A program made the position numbers and the translations under genes. The notes under the pieces are model-generated. The model was not told where the DNA came from. It searched no databases and was given only the letters and a program-made list of their open reading frames with translations. This document shows positions 24,885 to 38,072 of a stretch of DNA of 64,000 nucleotides, piece by piece (positions within the stretch are counted from its first letter, which is position 1; each line of letters opens with the position of its first letter). This DNA is from Casuarius casuarius (lineage: Eukaryota > Chordata > Aves > Casuariiformes > Casuariidae). The stretch is from contig PTFA01000081.1 in the NCBI GenBank assembly GCA_003342895.1, positions 2,680,181-2,744,180 of the forward strand, written 5' to 3'.

Positions 24885-27800
24885 AGATGCCCTGTTTTAA
24901 TGGCGTTAAATCCCATTTGCTTGTCAGTTGTTTAGCACCAGGGACCGATGTGTTAAGGTCTAAGGGGCTCTTGTTGTGCACAGAGCACGTTTCGGGCATG
25001 GTATTCCTGGGACAGTGGGAGTTCGGTGGTTTTAGGAGTGATTTGCAACAGAAGTTCTGGTCCTTAGTATTGTAAAAAGCCTTCCAAATCCCAAAAGAAG
25101 GCTGCAAAGTCAGGCACTCAATTTTCCTCTCCCATTAAAACCATCATAAAGTAATCTTAAAAAAGGAAAACTATGCTAGATACCACAATTGCTGTTAAAG
25201 TCTACGGAATAACTGCCCAAACCCCAGTTCCTTGGTATTTTCATGTGGTTCAGATCCAGCTATAGTTAGACTGTCTGTGTTTCCTTGCAGCTTAGTGATA
25301 AAATGTAGTCCTGCAGCCTTTAGCAACAGAATCTCTTGCAATTTAGAAAGCAAAAATTAGCACGGATAATCCAAACCGCAGTACCAGATTAAATCTCTGG
25401 ATGTGAGCCCATCCTGGATCCGGATTTCAATTACAAGGCTGGGCCATCCATTGCTGGGTCAGGTTGCTGGGCCTCAGACAGGTGCACCACAACATACCAC
25501 CACGGTCTCTTCCCTCCACGCTGACGTTGCCACAGCACGGGTGAGATGAAACTTNACCATTGCTCGGTAGAGTCCTGAGTGCAGAAGTCAAATTTCCCTC
25601 CAGACCTCCAGCCCACGTCTCATGNCATGGCCAAACCTTTGCTTGCCAGCTCATCAGTGTTTTAAAAATACACGGCTGCCGGATTTCAAAGGCTGAGGCC
25701 GTTTAGAGATGCCAGTGCTGGGAGTGCTCCTACAATGCCTTTTGTATTAGTCAGAGAANAAATGCATTGTTCTTGCAAACTGCTCTGATTTTTGCTTGTT
25801 TGTTTTGTTTTAATTTCAGATATTACACATAATTTCATGCTACACATGACTGGCAAGCAAAGCTCTTTCAACCTTTATTTACAAAAGATGCATTTGGCTG
25901 GATTTGAGAGACTTCAAATGGCACAGAAGAAAACAGATGAGACAACTGGAAAAAGCAAGATTTAGCTCTCATTCTTAAGATGATCTGGATGTCAGATTAG
26001 CCTCGCAAAAACAGTGCATCCGTATGGGTTCCCCAAAGCCATGTTTAAATGGCTTATGTTTAAAAACTCAGGGTCATTTTATGTCTTATGTTGCCGTACA
26101 GAGAACANCCCATAACTCCATTTCCTTATGTTAATGAACGATTCATTTCAGGCAGGACAAGATTTACTTACAGGAATGGCGAGCTGAGCTGGGTGGTGGA
26201 TGGAAAGCAGTGTGTCGCACTGAAAGCCGGGTCCCCATGGCCAAGCACTTTCCCTTACTGGGTGTGTCCACACGCCTGTTCGTTATGTTCCCAAAAGAAC
26301 GATGGAGAGCAGTAAAATATCAATTGAAATTGCGAATAAACCACTAAACTTCCTGATTCGCACTAGTTTCTTTACCATAGCACCCTAGTGAATTCTGTTA
26401 CAGCCGATGAAACTAAAAATTGCATGTGTTTATAACTGTTTGGGTTTCCTAAAACTCACACAAGCGACTGACTGCACCAACAGATGCCTCCAGGCAGCCT
26501 GACCGGTTGCACGTCTGCTGTGTAGTGTTGAGAGCTTGGCGCTTGCTTTTTGAGCCTGTGTTTGGTGGTCGAGAGCAGAAGACATTGTCCAGCACTCCAT
26601 CGTTATGCCTCACTGTTGCATATGTAGCTGAGTTACCGCCAGAGGTATACCTAAATATTCTACCCGTTCATTTTATAGGGAAAACATGTTCTGAATTGTG
26701 TGAGTAAGGAGAAAAAAAAAATCCCTACTTTTCTGCCTGGATTCCATATCTTAACTCCCTATTTTTGACTCCCTTTTTTCCCCATCTCTCATCTGCCCCT
26801 TTCAACCAAGAATGCATACAGGGGTTATATGGAATTGGTATGTGTGTCTTATAATGGAATGATTAATTATTCAGAAATGCTCTGTTTATAATAAAACTCC
26901 CTTGCAGTGCTTGGAAGGCTTAGAGCTGGCAGAAATTAGAGTTATTCCCACTTTTAAGAGCTATTTTTAGTGCCAAAGCAATATAAAGGAGGCCAGTAAC
27001 ACCTATGTACTTATTATTCATCACATATATGCTTATTATATAGGTATGCATGAGATAAATAGAGCGATAGATCTGCATAGCACAATGCTTCAGCTGTGCC
27101 AAAGAAGTAAAATTCCATCCCTGGAGAGCCTNACTGTGAAGGCAAATAGGGGCTAGCACTGGAATCGCAGATTACGATCGTAGCTAAATGGCTTCTTTGA
27201 GCAAGGAGATGAGTTGGCGTATTTTCCCTGGGAGGCTGCCTCTGATATGCATGACATTATAGAAGAGGCATGAGCCAGATGCCAAGGATGGAAGCCAAAG
27301 CTGATAAGAGGCAGTGGGAGTCCTTCAGTGTCANTAGGCTTCAGAGCAGGTCTGTGGTGCTGCAAGCTGTCCAAAAGCAGCTTCTGTGGCCTGGCGTCCC
27401 AGATCTCTCTTGGACACTGCTGTGGCCTCATCTCCACGNTTTATAGACACCTCATCCATTGCCCTTAATGTGCTAGTTCCTGTAATGAAGTATTGGCAAG
27501 TCCCAGAAGCAACCGTTGTGCTAGCATAATTTTCTCTGTGCAGTTTGGCTGGAAGGAAGGAATACAGTGATTTCATGATATCCCTGTTTGTGTTGTAACT
27601 CCTAACAGTACAACATGAAGATCTGAGGATCGGTTCTTCTCANAGGTGTAAACCAGACTACACCTATCGAAGTCAATAATACTCTTTAGCATTCATCAGG
27701 GTGACTGTTTATAATAACCTGATTAAGCTTGAAATCCTATTGCCTCCACCCAGTCACTTCCTAGCAAGCTGGTGAGGTATTAGATAAAGAGCTCATTTCA

Positions 27801-28215
27801 TAAATATATTATTTTTCATTAGGGATTTTCCATTAAATTCCTTCCATGAGGAAGGTACACACGGGCTTTCTTAAATAAAGACTGCAGCTCCAAAAGCCTC
27901 TTTTCTTGTGGGAATAGGTGGTACCATTTTTCTGACTCAACCATGGAGATCTCCAGCCAAGAACAGGGACACAACTAGCCAAAGAAAAGCGTCCAACCAA
28001 ATAAACTAATGTCATTCCACTGAAAAAATGTTCTGGAAATACTCTCACAGTGTGTTCTCCAGAAGCAGCTTTTCCTCAAGGAGGATGTTGCCACTGACAA
28101 AAAGCCCAGTGACACCACAGACAAATTTTCCATTCTGGGTCCACCTTTCCCCTTTCTGCTGTGTTCTCCGGCCACCAAAGCGTGGGCTCCTGGAGTTAGA
28201 AAGAGGAATAACAAG

Positions 28216-28252
28216 ATATATCTTCCCTTCTGCAGAATATATCTTCCCTTCT
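28216..28252 (+). repeat. 21-bp-period duplication of a 16-mer
   Basis: ATATATCTTCCCTTCT is found at 28216-28231 and again at 28237-28252, with a 5-base linker. This is a small local duplication in AT/pyrimidine-rich non-coding DNA. Confidence 0.9.
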
Positions 28253-31200
28253 CTGGGGAATATGTGTTCCTTTCTGATGGTCATTGAGAGAAGATTTCTG
28301 CTATATCCAGCAAGCTGCAGGAATTTCTGAGGAGGTATCATGACCCTTAAAACTGTGCTGGCGAGGCCTTCCGCTGGTCAGTGGGGTTCTTTGTATGTTT
28401 ACGCAGTTATGGCCTAGATTATACTCTGTCCTTCTTGTGCCNCCTCTGTTCTTTGGAATTAACAATGTTTTTTCCTCTCCACTGCTTACTTCTGCAATAT
28501 ACTCCTAGATAGATATGGTGTCCTTCTCAGATTTCGTCTTGGTAGGCTAAGGTTGTAAGTCTTCTCTCCTAAGCATGGCTGTCTGCTCCCTGGGCTTTCT
28601 AGTTGCCTTTTCCTGCATTTGTTCTGGTCCGAATTCGTCGTGCCGGAGAGTTTGCAGAGTTGTACACCGCATGCCAGGTGAGGTCTTAGCAATGCCTTTT
28701 GCAAAGGTTTCCTTGCTTCCTTGCATCTGCTCGGTACCTCTCGCCAGACGTACCAGTCTGCCTTTCTCATGATCTCACTGGCCACACGGAGTCATCCCGT
28801 GATTAATTAGCACAGCTGGCTCGTTCCCTCCTTTGTCATTTCCCTCGGGTGACCGGCCCATGCCAGACCGGCTGGCTATCTGCTGTGGAAGCACATACAT
28901 CACAGCTCTAATTCGGGCTTGATTCTTGGCATTGTGGAAGCATCCTGAAACCTCTGGGAACCTGGCGTGACCCCCTGGCTGCTCGGCAGCCAAGGAACCA
29001 GGAAAACATGGGTTTCTCTGCCTGGAGCAGGGACCGGTAGGAAATCAGGAACTTTTCCTGCATTTTCCCAAAGCTCCCTGAAAGCAGACACAATTCTGGA
29101 AAACAGTTGGGTCTGAACGAATCTCCATTCTACAACAAAAAGCCATTTGGTCAGAGTATGATCATCCAGCTGTATTCAGGACACAGCCTGCTGATTTTAT
29201 GGATGCATATATATCTTTTAGGACTAGAAATCAGTGTTGTTTTTGTCTTCATGTGCAATGTTTGACATATGATGTAAATTTACTTTTACAACATACAGAC
29301 ATAAAAACTACTGTGTGAGTTGAACTGGATTGTAGTAAACTACCTACCAGATTTGATGATGAACTTTTTTCTGCACAATGGAAAACAGAGTTGAAGTACG
29401 TGAGGACAATTTTTGCGCTAAATAAAAGTAATTCAGTCTTTTTAAATTTCACCGCTGCAACTAGACAACAACTTTGCTTGAACATGGATCTTTTTTGTAA
29501 TTTTAAGATGTCTTCAGTGACCATCTACTCTTCTACAGTCTCAGTTCAATTAATAAAATTTCTTAAATAGAGTTATACACGCCCAAGTGGTAAGTTACGG
29601 ATTTAGCAGTTATAAAGCAAGATTTGCATTTTTTCCAGTCCGAGAATCCCACGAATTTTTTGCAAGAGCCTACATAAATACGCAATGCCAAATTCTGAGG
29701 TCAGTGGGAGATTAGCCTGATTAGGAGCTACCGTGTGAGGCTTTTATCTGTGAAACTCATGGCGTTTTGTTCCCACAAACTGCATGTTTGCTCTGCTGCG
29801 CGCTCCGCACTTGTGCACTTAATGGCAACCACTTTCTTCCCAGCAGAGATGGGTGGAGGACAAAAAAANCCAGCACTCGCTTTCTCCTTTTCTGTTGTTG
29901 CTGATGCTCTTTGGTTCAAACTAATCGGTCTTTTACAGGAAAACTTTTAAATTGTTCTTTACGTATTAGAGACATATACAACAAACAGAGCTTGGACTCC
30001 AGTCGTTATCATGGGCAGGGTCATATAAAATATTATAGCCTGACTTTCTAATTCAAACCATTTTTCATACTGCAAACACATAAATAAGAGAGCCGAAGCT
30101 ATTGAGCAAGCCATGCATGCAGCTGAGTGAATGTGTTTTGCTTAAAAGTATCATTAAAGCAATTTCCCATAATGTCTGGCAGGGAGTAAGTTTCTTTTAA
30201 TGATTTTATTAAAAAGTGAATTAAAGGCCAAAGGTTGCTTTCCTACAGCCCTTAATTTCCTGTTCCAGTGCCAAATGCCGTGTGCAGAAATTGCTTGGAG
30301 CAGAAGATGAGGGAGCTCTCCCGCAGGAGCAGCTCCCAGCGAGGTGGGCTGTCACTGCTTCGGCTCCGCGGCCGCACGCGGATGCGAGTCTGGGCTCTCG
30401 ACTCAGTTTAACACCAGAAAGCACAATGACAAAAGCACGTGGTTATCAATTACAGATACAAGCGTGTGGAAGCAGGAAAATGTGGTGTTGACTCAAAACA
30501 AGACCTNAGTGTTCTGTTTAATATCTCAGATGTGATTTTCCTCGTATCGATGTCAATTTTACATCAGTGTAACTCCAGGGCGCAGCACGGAGAAGTGGNC
30601 CTGCAGTCCTGCAGGCAAACCTGCCTTTTGGCATAGCTGGTCTACGGACATGAGNTTGTGTTTTCATTGCATCTTTATGCAGCCTGACTTTTGCAAAACT
30701 TTATTTACGCGTTGCAATTTGGTAAGCATGGGTAGCACTTCACGTTGAGGAAGTCCTGGTGGGACAGCAGCTGTTGAGAACCAAGGTCACTTGCAAAGAA
30801 GTGAACAAACTAATGCAGTAAGAATAAACAGATGAAGAAGAATAACATGCTGCAGTCCTCCTCCAAGGATCTGACTGCCTCTCAATGAGAGGAAGTTTTA
30901 CGCCAGTGACATAGATAAAGGGTGTTAAATGTCAGACTCAGAGCTGGCACATGCTTTCTATGATCTGTGGTATCTCCTNTACTTGGGAAACCAAGCAGAA
31001 ATTACTAGTGCCCCTGTCCAAGAATGGGCATCACCNCCACCGTAGGGCCAGTATGAACTATGAATAGGAGTCAGAGCTGATTTCTCAGCAGGAGCCCTGG
31101 GAAATGGTTGCACGCCAGCCTGACAGGCCCGGGTCTGGGGCAGGCTTCCCTCCTGGCGTGCAGAAGGCCTCTGCAGCCCTGTGAGATGAAAATCGCACCT

Positions 31201-31689
31201 TTGCAGCATTATTGGACCTGGCCAGCTATTGGCAATGAGCAACACNTAGGTGAGACTCCAATTTTAAAATACTTTAATAAAACAACAATAATGTACCCCA
31301 CTGCAAGAGCTATAAACCGTAATTTAATAATGTGTTTGTAAGGAGATGGCTTTTTTANACAAAAAAGCTTTACTATTATTAAAGAAATGCAGTATATAAA
31401 AATATCTAATTGCCAAGGAAACAGCATGATCACGATGTTTCAGATATTTCATATGGGCAAATCACTCTAAGGAAGGGAGCTGCGTTTTTATGGCGGACTC
31501 TTGCAGTACGGATCTCTCATTAAGTTTCCTGTGANCACTCTTCCAAATTTTTACCACACTTGCCAACTTTGCTGAGCATGTGAGCTTTTATCCTGCCCCN
31601 GATGGTTGGTTCAGAAAGGTAGATGATGTTTCTTTGCATGTGATATAAGCATCTTTCGAATAAAGGGATCTATTTCACGTAGGAGGAAG

Positions 31690-31745
31690 GAAGTCTCATA
31701 CTTTGGGCTCTCGGACATCTAGGTTCAATTCCCATGAGATGCCCC
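31690..31745 (+). mobile_element. possible tRNA-derived SINE head
   Basis: ACTTTGGGCTCTCGGACATC followed by AGGTTCAATTCCCA resembles the end of the tRNA-like head of MIR-type SINEs, where a GGGCTCTGGAGTCAGACTG segment precedes the B-box GGGTTCAAATCCC. The B-box-like element is at about 31730-31742. No convincing A box or cloverleaf precedes it, so this is not an intact tRNA gene. The downstream core is not recognisable. Confidence 0.3.
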
Positions 31746-34496
31746 AAAAACATCAGTCTTAATATTAATCCCTTTAGTGGCTCAAGCTGTTCAAGATCTC
31801 AGACCCAGAGCAAGCGTAGCCAGGCAAAAGACATGTAACTTCTGCTCAGCCTTGGTTGTAGTCATCTGCTCTGACAGAAAATAGGATTAAGAATCATATA
31901 ACTGCTTCCAGCTAATAGATTTAGTCTGTNGTTCTGTGATTATTAATACCAGATCTGTGCACTACCAGCTCACCCAGGACTATAAATCTAATGTGTATCA
32001 GGCACGGACACATGATTGTGTTTTGTCAAATTAGCCGAGGGACATGATATACCAGCNTTATACTTCTGTGCTAGCTGCATCCCCGCTGCGGAAAGGCAGA
32101 AGATTGCTGGTCCAACATGAAATTAATACAATACTGATCGGCTAAAAAACCCACTGCTGTAAAGGGGGCGGGGGGTTGTTTTTGGTTTTTTTGACAAATG
32201 TGCACTATTACTTTATATTTGTCTATGCTTTAGCAGCATGTTGTTCATCTGGCGCATGGCACTGTTGGTATGATACTATAAATCTTAGAGTTGGGTTCAA
32301 ACCACAGCCTTAATAACAATTAGCACTCGTGCTCCCGAGTCACGTAGCTACCCTTGGAAAATCTGAGCCTTTTTCTAAAGCTGTACCCCATGCTTCCTTA
32401 TCACAGATGTCACTGGATCGGGACGCTAGTGCTTCAGGTTCTGGATGTGTGCTGTTTAGATATGTACCTGTGACAGGTCTTTTCTTTTGGATAACCAGCT
32501 CATTCTAGAGAACTTTCCTGCATATTTGCTAAAAAGCAGAGAATGCTCAATTTTCAACGCTTAGTTTTAAACACCTAGAAGGAGAAGTCCATATTTCCTC
32601 ATTACTCTGGAGGTATGTTAGATATTAACTCTCAGTGTTCAGGGGTTGGGATTGGAAACGTACCTTGCCAAAAGTAAAAAGTGGAGTTATCTTTAGCTCT
32701 GTGGTTGTTGCACTATAATTAAAGCAGCGGGTAGGGGAATATGAACGAAATAGCATGGCTGCAGCATGTGTGCTCTTGGCTGAGAAATGACACATGGATA
32801 ACACATCATGACCAAATAATTCTGGTTTCTCCTTCTACAGGAATTATTTGTGGTGGGATATGAATCTCGTGTAATTGCCAGGATGTGGAGAGGGCATTAG
32901 AAAAAGGCAGGAGGATGGGGAGGCAGAGGTGACCGAGCAACACATCCGCCTTCGCGTTCCCGAGCAATGCGGATCAGCTTCTCACGTTACCGTGCCAAAC
33001 TGCTTATCTGCAAGCACAGCTGGCAGAAGCCCTCCCTGCACTACCCATTTATTTTGCAGGAGCTCCCTTTCTGGTGGTACCGTGGCTTTTTGGGGGCTTT
33101 TCCTCTGGACAGATGTGACCGAGAAGGACATTGGTGAGANTGCACTGAAGCGGGATTCAACTTCCCCGGGGCTTCCCGTGAGTCACTTCTCTGCGCCTCT
33201 CCTTCCACCTTCAGGAAAAACCCTTAGTTCTGAGGACTTGCACGTCGTCACACATGAAACCCATCAGCGGCGCTTCTGAGCACTGCTTTGGAAACTTGGC
33301 TGTCTCAGAGAGCAGGAAAGGGTGAAATCTGGAGGGTCCTAGATGCTGTATAAGGCCTGGGGGAACGGATTGACACTGGAGTGTAACTGAAGTCAGGCTT
33401 TGACCCTTAACTTGGAAACACAAAGCTAAATTTTACCCTCGTTTTCCCCCTCCTGAATCCTCCCTGGTTCCCTACATGGCTGTTCTGTATTATGATCCTT
33501 TTAAATAAGCAGCCTGTCATTAGCTTTTATCCCAGTGCTTGCTCAGCCGGACTAAAGTCTAGGTCTCTTTGTTTTTAAGACTTACATGGTGTGTAAGTGC
33601 CAGATGTTTCCCATCTCTTGGCTCTTGGTGAAATAAACACGAACTGCCATAACCTTCACCTTTCAACTCTTACATTACCTATTCCTAAAGTACAAAAAAT
33701 GGATGTGTGTTTATGCAGCAAGGCTTTGAACTACCTTCCAGGTTTATGTCAAAAGTCCTATTCTCTAGGCAAAGATAACATATGAGAACAAACCTTGGTG
33801 TTACTACAAAATTCACCTTCCACTCCAATGAAGCAGTAGTCTTCAAGGAGAAAAGTAGTCTGGGGGGATTAGAGGCCAAGTAGTGCCGATGTGACTGGCA
33901 GGGCACAGATTAAGCCGCTCGGCTCCAGATCCGGTTCCCATCTGCGCTCCTGGAAAGGGGAGCAACTCCANGGGCGACAGTACAGTTGCTTTGGATATAA
34001 CCAGCATAAATTTGCAGAGAGAGAGTCCATAAGGATTTATCTCATGTCACCGCTTGCTGCATAGACTGAAGACTTAGTCCCTTTGATATATTTTAGTTTT
34101 CTCTACAACTTTCACCCTCAGCAAAATGAAAGAACCGTGAGCTTATTTGGAGGGATTAATGAGATTTCCACCAGCATTGAAAAGCTCATTGAAGTTCACC
34201 CTAGATTTCTTTTTCCCCTCCTCCTCTTTTGCTTCTCATTTTGCAACATCTTCCTTGAAGGTGCTTGTGCTTCCTGGCTTTCAGCAGGACGTGCAGGTCT
34301 TCTCCAAGGTAATAACTGCGTCCTAAAGAAGAGTGGAGAACGTAGCACCTCGCGAGGCCGGGACCAGCTGTCTATGACGTACAGTCAAAGCTGCCAAGGA
34401 ACAAATACTCAAGCTTAGGTGTCTCGCATAAAAGCAGCAGCTTTTCCTTTTTAACTCGATTCAGTAACAATACACAATGAAATGAGAAACAAATGG

Positions 34497-34575
34497 TATA
34501 ATTAAGATTGCGAAAGAGTTTTAATTGTAATTCCAAGTGAATTATGCGAATAGAATTATAATTTGCCCTAATTCA
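34497..34575. promoter_or_regulatory. AT-rich cluster of homeodomain/POU-type motifs
   Basis: Within about 78 bases there are TAATTA (34499-34504), TAATTG (34522-34527), TAATT (34528-34532), an octamer-like ATGCGAAT (34544-34551, one mismatch to ATGCAAAT), ATAATTTG (about 34558) and CTAATTC (about 34568). Such density is typical of vertebrate conserved developmental enhancers but also arises in plain AT-rich DNA. Conservation cannot be assessed from one sequence. Confidence 0.2.
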
Positions 34576-34579
34576 TGTC

Positions 34580-36027
34580 ATCCCAGAAAAATAAAGTTTT
34601 CCTTTGGGGACGGCCTTTTTTTCATCATGGTCTCAACGGAAAGGTAAATTAACATGAACAGAGCAGTCAGACACTTTAGCTACCGTTTAGACATGCATGC
34701 TGAAAAGAATGAATTTTCTCCCACTGCACACAGACGAACAGTTACATTTTTTTCCCCAGTAAGGCTCCAAAACAGCTTCCCTGCAGAACGGGGAAGTTCT
34801 TGCAGAGAGTAATCATCACTGAACTTTCTTTTGTGTTTTGAAAGCTTCTATTCATCAGAATATTCTCACTGTCCTTTGTTTTAATCCTCAAGTCAAATAT
34901 TTTGAGACCATCTGTTGTAAGGAGTGCCCGTTTTGGAGGGTGTCTGTTATATCCACTATTACGGGGATCACAGAGGAATTGTATGAAGCCAGAGCTCAAA
35001 CGATGACTGTCTCCAGGCACTGATGAGTCTCCGCAGAGTTATAGAGGGCCTGGCCTCTTTCATGACCTCTCAGTGCATATTTCCTTAACTAAGTTGACTC
35101 AGGATGCTGGGGTCACTTAAATGCAAGTTATTTCAAAGGCTGGACTGAAACGTACGTTGCATGATCTTCCAAATATTCATAGCAAACCACAGCCTTCAGA
35201 CCAAGAGCCATTACTGTTGTGTCTGAGTAGGAATAATAGAGGAAGAAAATAGCACACAGTGAAACAAATGGATTTCAAAGTCTTTCCATAACTTTTGCTG
35301 CATTCTCTATTAAATTCAAATTTGTGAATACTCTAACCCCCATTGTATGTGCTCAGGCCATTCATTCAAGTACTTATTGAAGACACACTGAAGTTAATTC
35401 AAAAGTTTCAGCTAGGCACATATGCAGTTGCCTTGCTGAATGGGAACCTGTACAGTTTTCTCATCCTTGATCGGTCTCTGGTGCCCTTCTGACTAAGCTC
35501 CAATCAGGAACCTCTCTGTGGGTTTAGGAACTTAACCTTTTCTTTAAGTTAGTCTTGCCCAAATCACAGTACATCTTAGTGATATTTTAAGATGCTGGGA
35601 AAAATAATATTGAATGATTCACTTAATGCCAAGCTGTTCATTGTTCTGCATGGGCTTTATTAGCAGTCACTGTAATTTAGGAAATGCATGTGTGTTCTAT
35701 ATGCCTGCACATGTGTGTTTTGCACGTCTATATAAAACTGCAGGAATTTATCTGTATCCCAAGATTCTTATAATCTTTCTCCATCTGGATGATGCTTTAC
35801 CTTACTTGTGGTCCCTACTGAAGCTAAGGACTTCTTATGTACACTTAGAGTTTCTGAATATCCTGCTATGTAATTAGGTGCCTAAACGTGTTTTTTCAAT
35901 TTAGATTTGGGAGATGTTTTCTTTTCTTTTCTGAAATCTTGGCCATGAAGTTTGGTTCCAGCAAATTGCTCAGCTGTACAAGCTCTCAAAGCACCAAAGC
36001 ATCCTTCCCTTAGCTGCGTCCCGACTG
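34580..36027. other. non-coding; nothing recognised
   Basis: There are short frames only and no Ns. The stretch leads directly into the CR1 fragment. Confidence 0.6.
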
Positions 36028-36340
36028 ACTCACAGCATGGATGGGGTTGGCAGGAACCTCTGGAGATCACCCAGTCCAACCCCCTGCTCAGAGCACAAGG
36101 ACACGTTGCTGGCCCATGGTCAACTTGTGCAGCAGAAGCCCCAGGTCCTTCTCTGCAAAACTGCTTTCCAGCCAGTCAGCCCCTGGCTTGTACTGCTGCC
36201 TGGGGTTATTTCTCCCCATGTGCAAGACTGCATTTCCACTTGCTGAACTTCATGAGGTTCCTGTCAGCCCATTTCTCCAGCCTGCAGAGGTCCCTGTGAA
36301 TGGCAGCAGAACCTTCTGGTGTATCAACCACTTGCCTCCA
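36028..36340 (-). mobile_element. CR1 LINE fragment, 3' end, 5'-truncated
   Basis: Read on the minus strand this matches the 3' untranslated part of avian/sauropsid CR1 non-LTR retrotransposons. The plus strand carries the reverse complement of the terminal hallmark: GGTTGGCAGGAACCTCTGG, then a block close to AGTCCAACCCCCTGCTC. Further into the element come recognisable blocks such as CCAGGTCCTTCTCTGC, GCCTGGGGTTATTTCTCCCC and CTTCATGAGGTTCCTGTC. The element's 3' end is near 36028, where CACAGCATGGATGG stands in place of the usual degenerate ATTCTATG-type tail. Homology fades past about 36340, so only about 310 bp remain and no reverse-transcriptase sequence is present. This is the usual dead-on-arrival form of CR1. 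The divergence visible by eye suggests an old insertion. Subfamily is not assigned. Confidence 0.92.
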
Positions 36341-37036
36341 TCACCATTTAGCTAGAGATCTTTGCTCAGGAAGTGGGCGACTGCTCTGAAAAAGAGCACA
36401 GCAGTCACAAAATCACATCTTTTAGCAAAGCCAGCAGCAACTTTGCTCATATAAAATGGTATTTAAATCCCTTCTTTGGCATTTTTCTAGCGTACTGCAA
36501 GAGAACTGAGCACTGTACTGTAAAACACATTCTGAATTTTTATTACCTGAAGGCAGTAAATCACAGAGGTACAGATGTTACCTCAGTCAGGAATAAAGCC
36601 GTCACCTTTAGCATTGGTTTCAATAGAAGCAGGAACACTTCTGCAGTCAAACAACAAAGTTTTATGATTGTGGTTCTTTGAAACAACTGATAATATTTGT
36701 TTGCCATTTCTCTCTGGAGCAACTGTCCACTTGCTAATTTACATGTCACCAGGAGGCTATTTAACTCTTGCCTGCAGGTATTAAACCCTATCTGTTACTG
36801 TGTCAATGAAAATATAAGCTGTTTAGAGGCTGAGAAATGTTTGGAAAGAAGTGAAAACAGCTCAGCCCATTGCAGGTCACCCATAAGCAGAACTCAGTTT
36901 CCCCCAGGAGTCTTATGGTTTTTGATGTGACTTAATAATAGTGTTTCTGCCCTAAAGCTTGTGTGTGGGACACTTTCATATCTAACACTGCCCTTTGATA
37001 AGCACAGAGCTGCCTAATGCTTGGCTTCCATATTTT

Positions 37037-37051
37037 TATATATATATATAT
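37037..37051 (+). repeat. (TA)n microsatellite
   Basis: About seven TA units follow CATATTTT. A similar shorter (TA)n run lies near 10505-10515, and a (GT)n run of about five units near 61232-61241. Confidence 0.85.
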
Positions 37052-38029
37052 TCGTCAGCTGTCACATCTAGGCTAGCAGTGGTCACTCTCACTAATATTG
37101 TCTGTCTTATTTCAGATTTGCAAACACCCAAATTACTTCTCCAAACATTTTCAACAGTCTGGATTAAGAGTCTTCAGACTCTTCTTCCAGCTCATAATTC
37201 TCAGCCTGAGAATCAGGTGTCCAGTTCTTCCCTGGACTTACCTTTAAATGTAGGTTTTAGGTTTAATGTGTTTGTGTTCTTTGAGCAACTCATCTGCTTC
37301 CCTGGCAATTTGTGCTTCATCAGTTCCTGTCCTTGAGTCCCTGGTTGATACTCTGACTTCTAAAAGTCTGTGAATTAGATGCCTGCAGTTGTTTGTTTGC
37401 TCTCTTTCCTGTTTGGCATGAAAAAAATCTGCTTTCCGTAATGCTACTCAAAACATTGAGAGAAGGATTGTTGAGTAATTTATTTTTGTTGTTGTTAATT
37501 ACAGTTCTCCCTTTTGTGTCTATTTATGTTGCTTTGGTCTGCTTAGGAACAGCCCTTGAGATGAAGATTTCCCTGTGGATTTAGCAGCAAAGCAAGTGCG
37601 TTAGAGAGAGAAGCAACGCAGACCTTCCTCCCGTAAACATGCACCATCCGGGCACGCAGAAGTGGTACACGGGCGGATACCCTACCCTGCCATGGGTCAC
37701 TGGCTGTGCCCACGTGGCTTTCTGCAGGTGCTCCCCGTCACGCAGGACACTCCAACCAAGCCACCTTCACCTCGAGACGTGGTTTCGACCAGCCAGCCTG
37801 GCGTGTTGGCCAGCTCTGCCCCGGAGTGTGAACGTGCTGTGGATTTTCTGCTGTTCTTGGGACCGTGGCTTTCCTAAGCCCATGTCTGCTGGTGCACAGG
37901 CAGGGATGAGAGCTCAGAGAAGGCGAACTGCACTGCTAAAGCATCTCTGTGCTGATAATTCCACTGTCCTCTTCTCCGATTATTTCATTCTTTGCAGAAA
38001 GGCCACAAAGCCTGGAGGACAGGCAATGT

Positions 38030-38072
38030 TTGGAAGATGCCATCTTTGGAAGATGCAGTGCTTGGAAGATGC
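38030..38072 (+). repeat. 16-bp periodic repeat, three copies of an 11-mer
   Basis: The 11-mer TTGGAAGATGC occurs exactly at 38030-38040, 38046-38056 and 38062-38072, a strict 16-bp period with diverged 5-bp linkers. This is a short minisatellite, about 2.7 units long. The core contains GGAA, an ETS-type core, three times at 16-bp spacing, which may be coincidental. Confidence 0.9.

Larger units (their letters stand above)
21190..34490. other. non-coding; nothing recognised apart from listed repeats
   Basis: A long stretch with frames no longer than about 165 codons, most of them interrupted by N or overlapping on both strands. Several AT-rich parts, such as 29940-30240 and 31250-31430, contain ATTTAAT and TTAAT words but no definable element. 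A T12 run lies near 24083-24094. It contains the second N-bearing block, about 39 Ns from 20636 to 33971. Confidence 0.55.

Noticed and set aside
28630..28800. Segment resembling part of an old LINE (words such as CAGGTGAGGTCTTAGCAATGCC)
   Set aside because: The resemblance is limited to one or two short words, with no second block in the right order.
32240..32315. B-box-like GGGTTCAAACC preceded by TGGCGCATGGC
   Set aside because: Spacing and A-box match are poor and no cloverleaf can be folded, so it is not a tRNA gene. A SINE origin is possible but unsupported.
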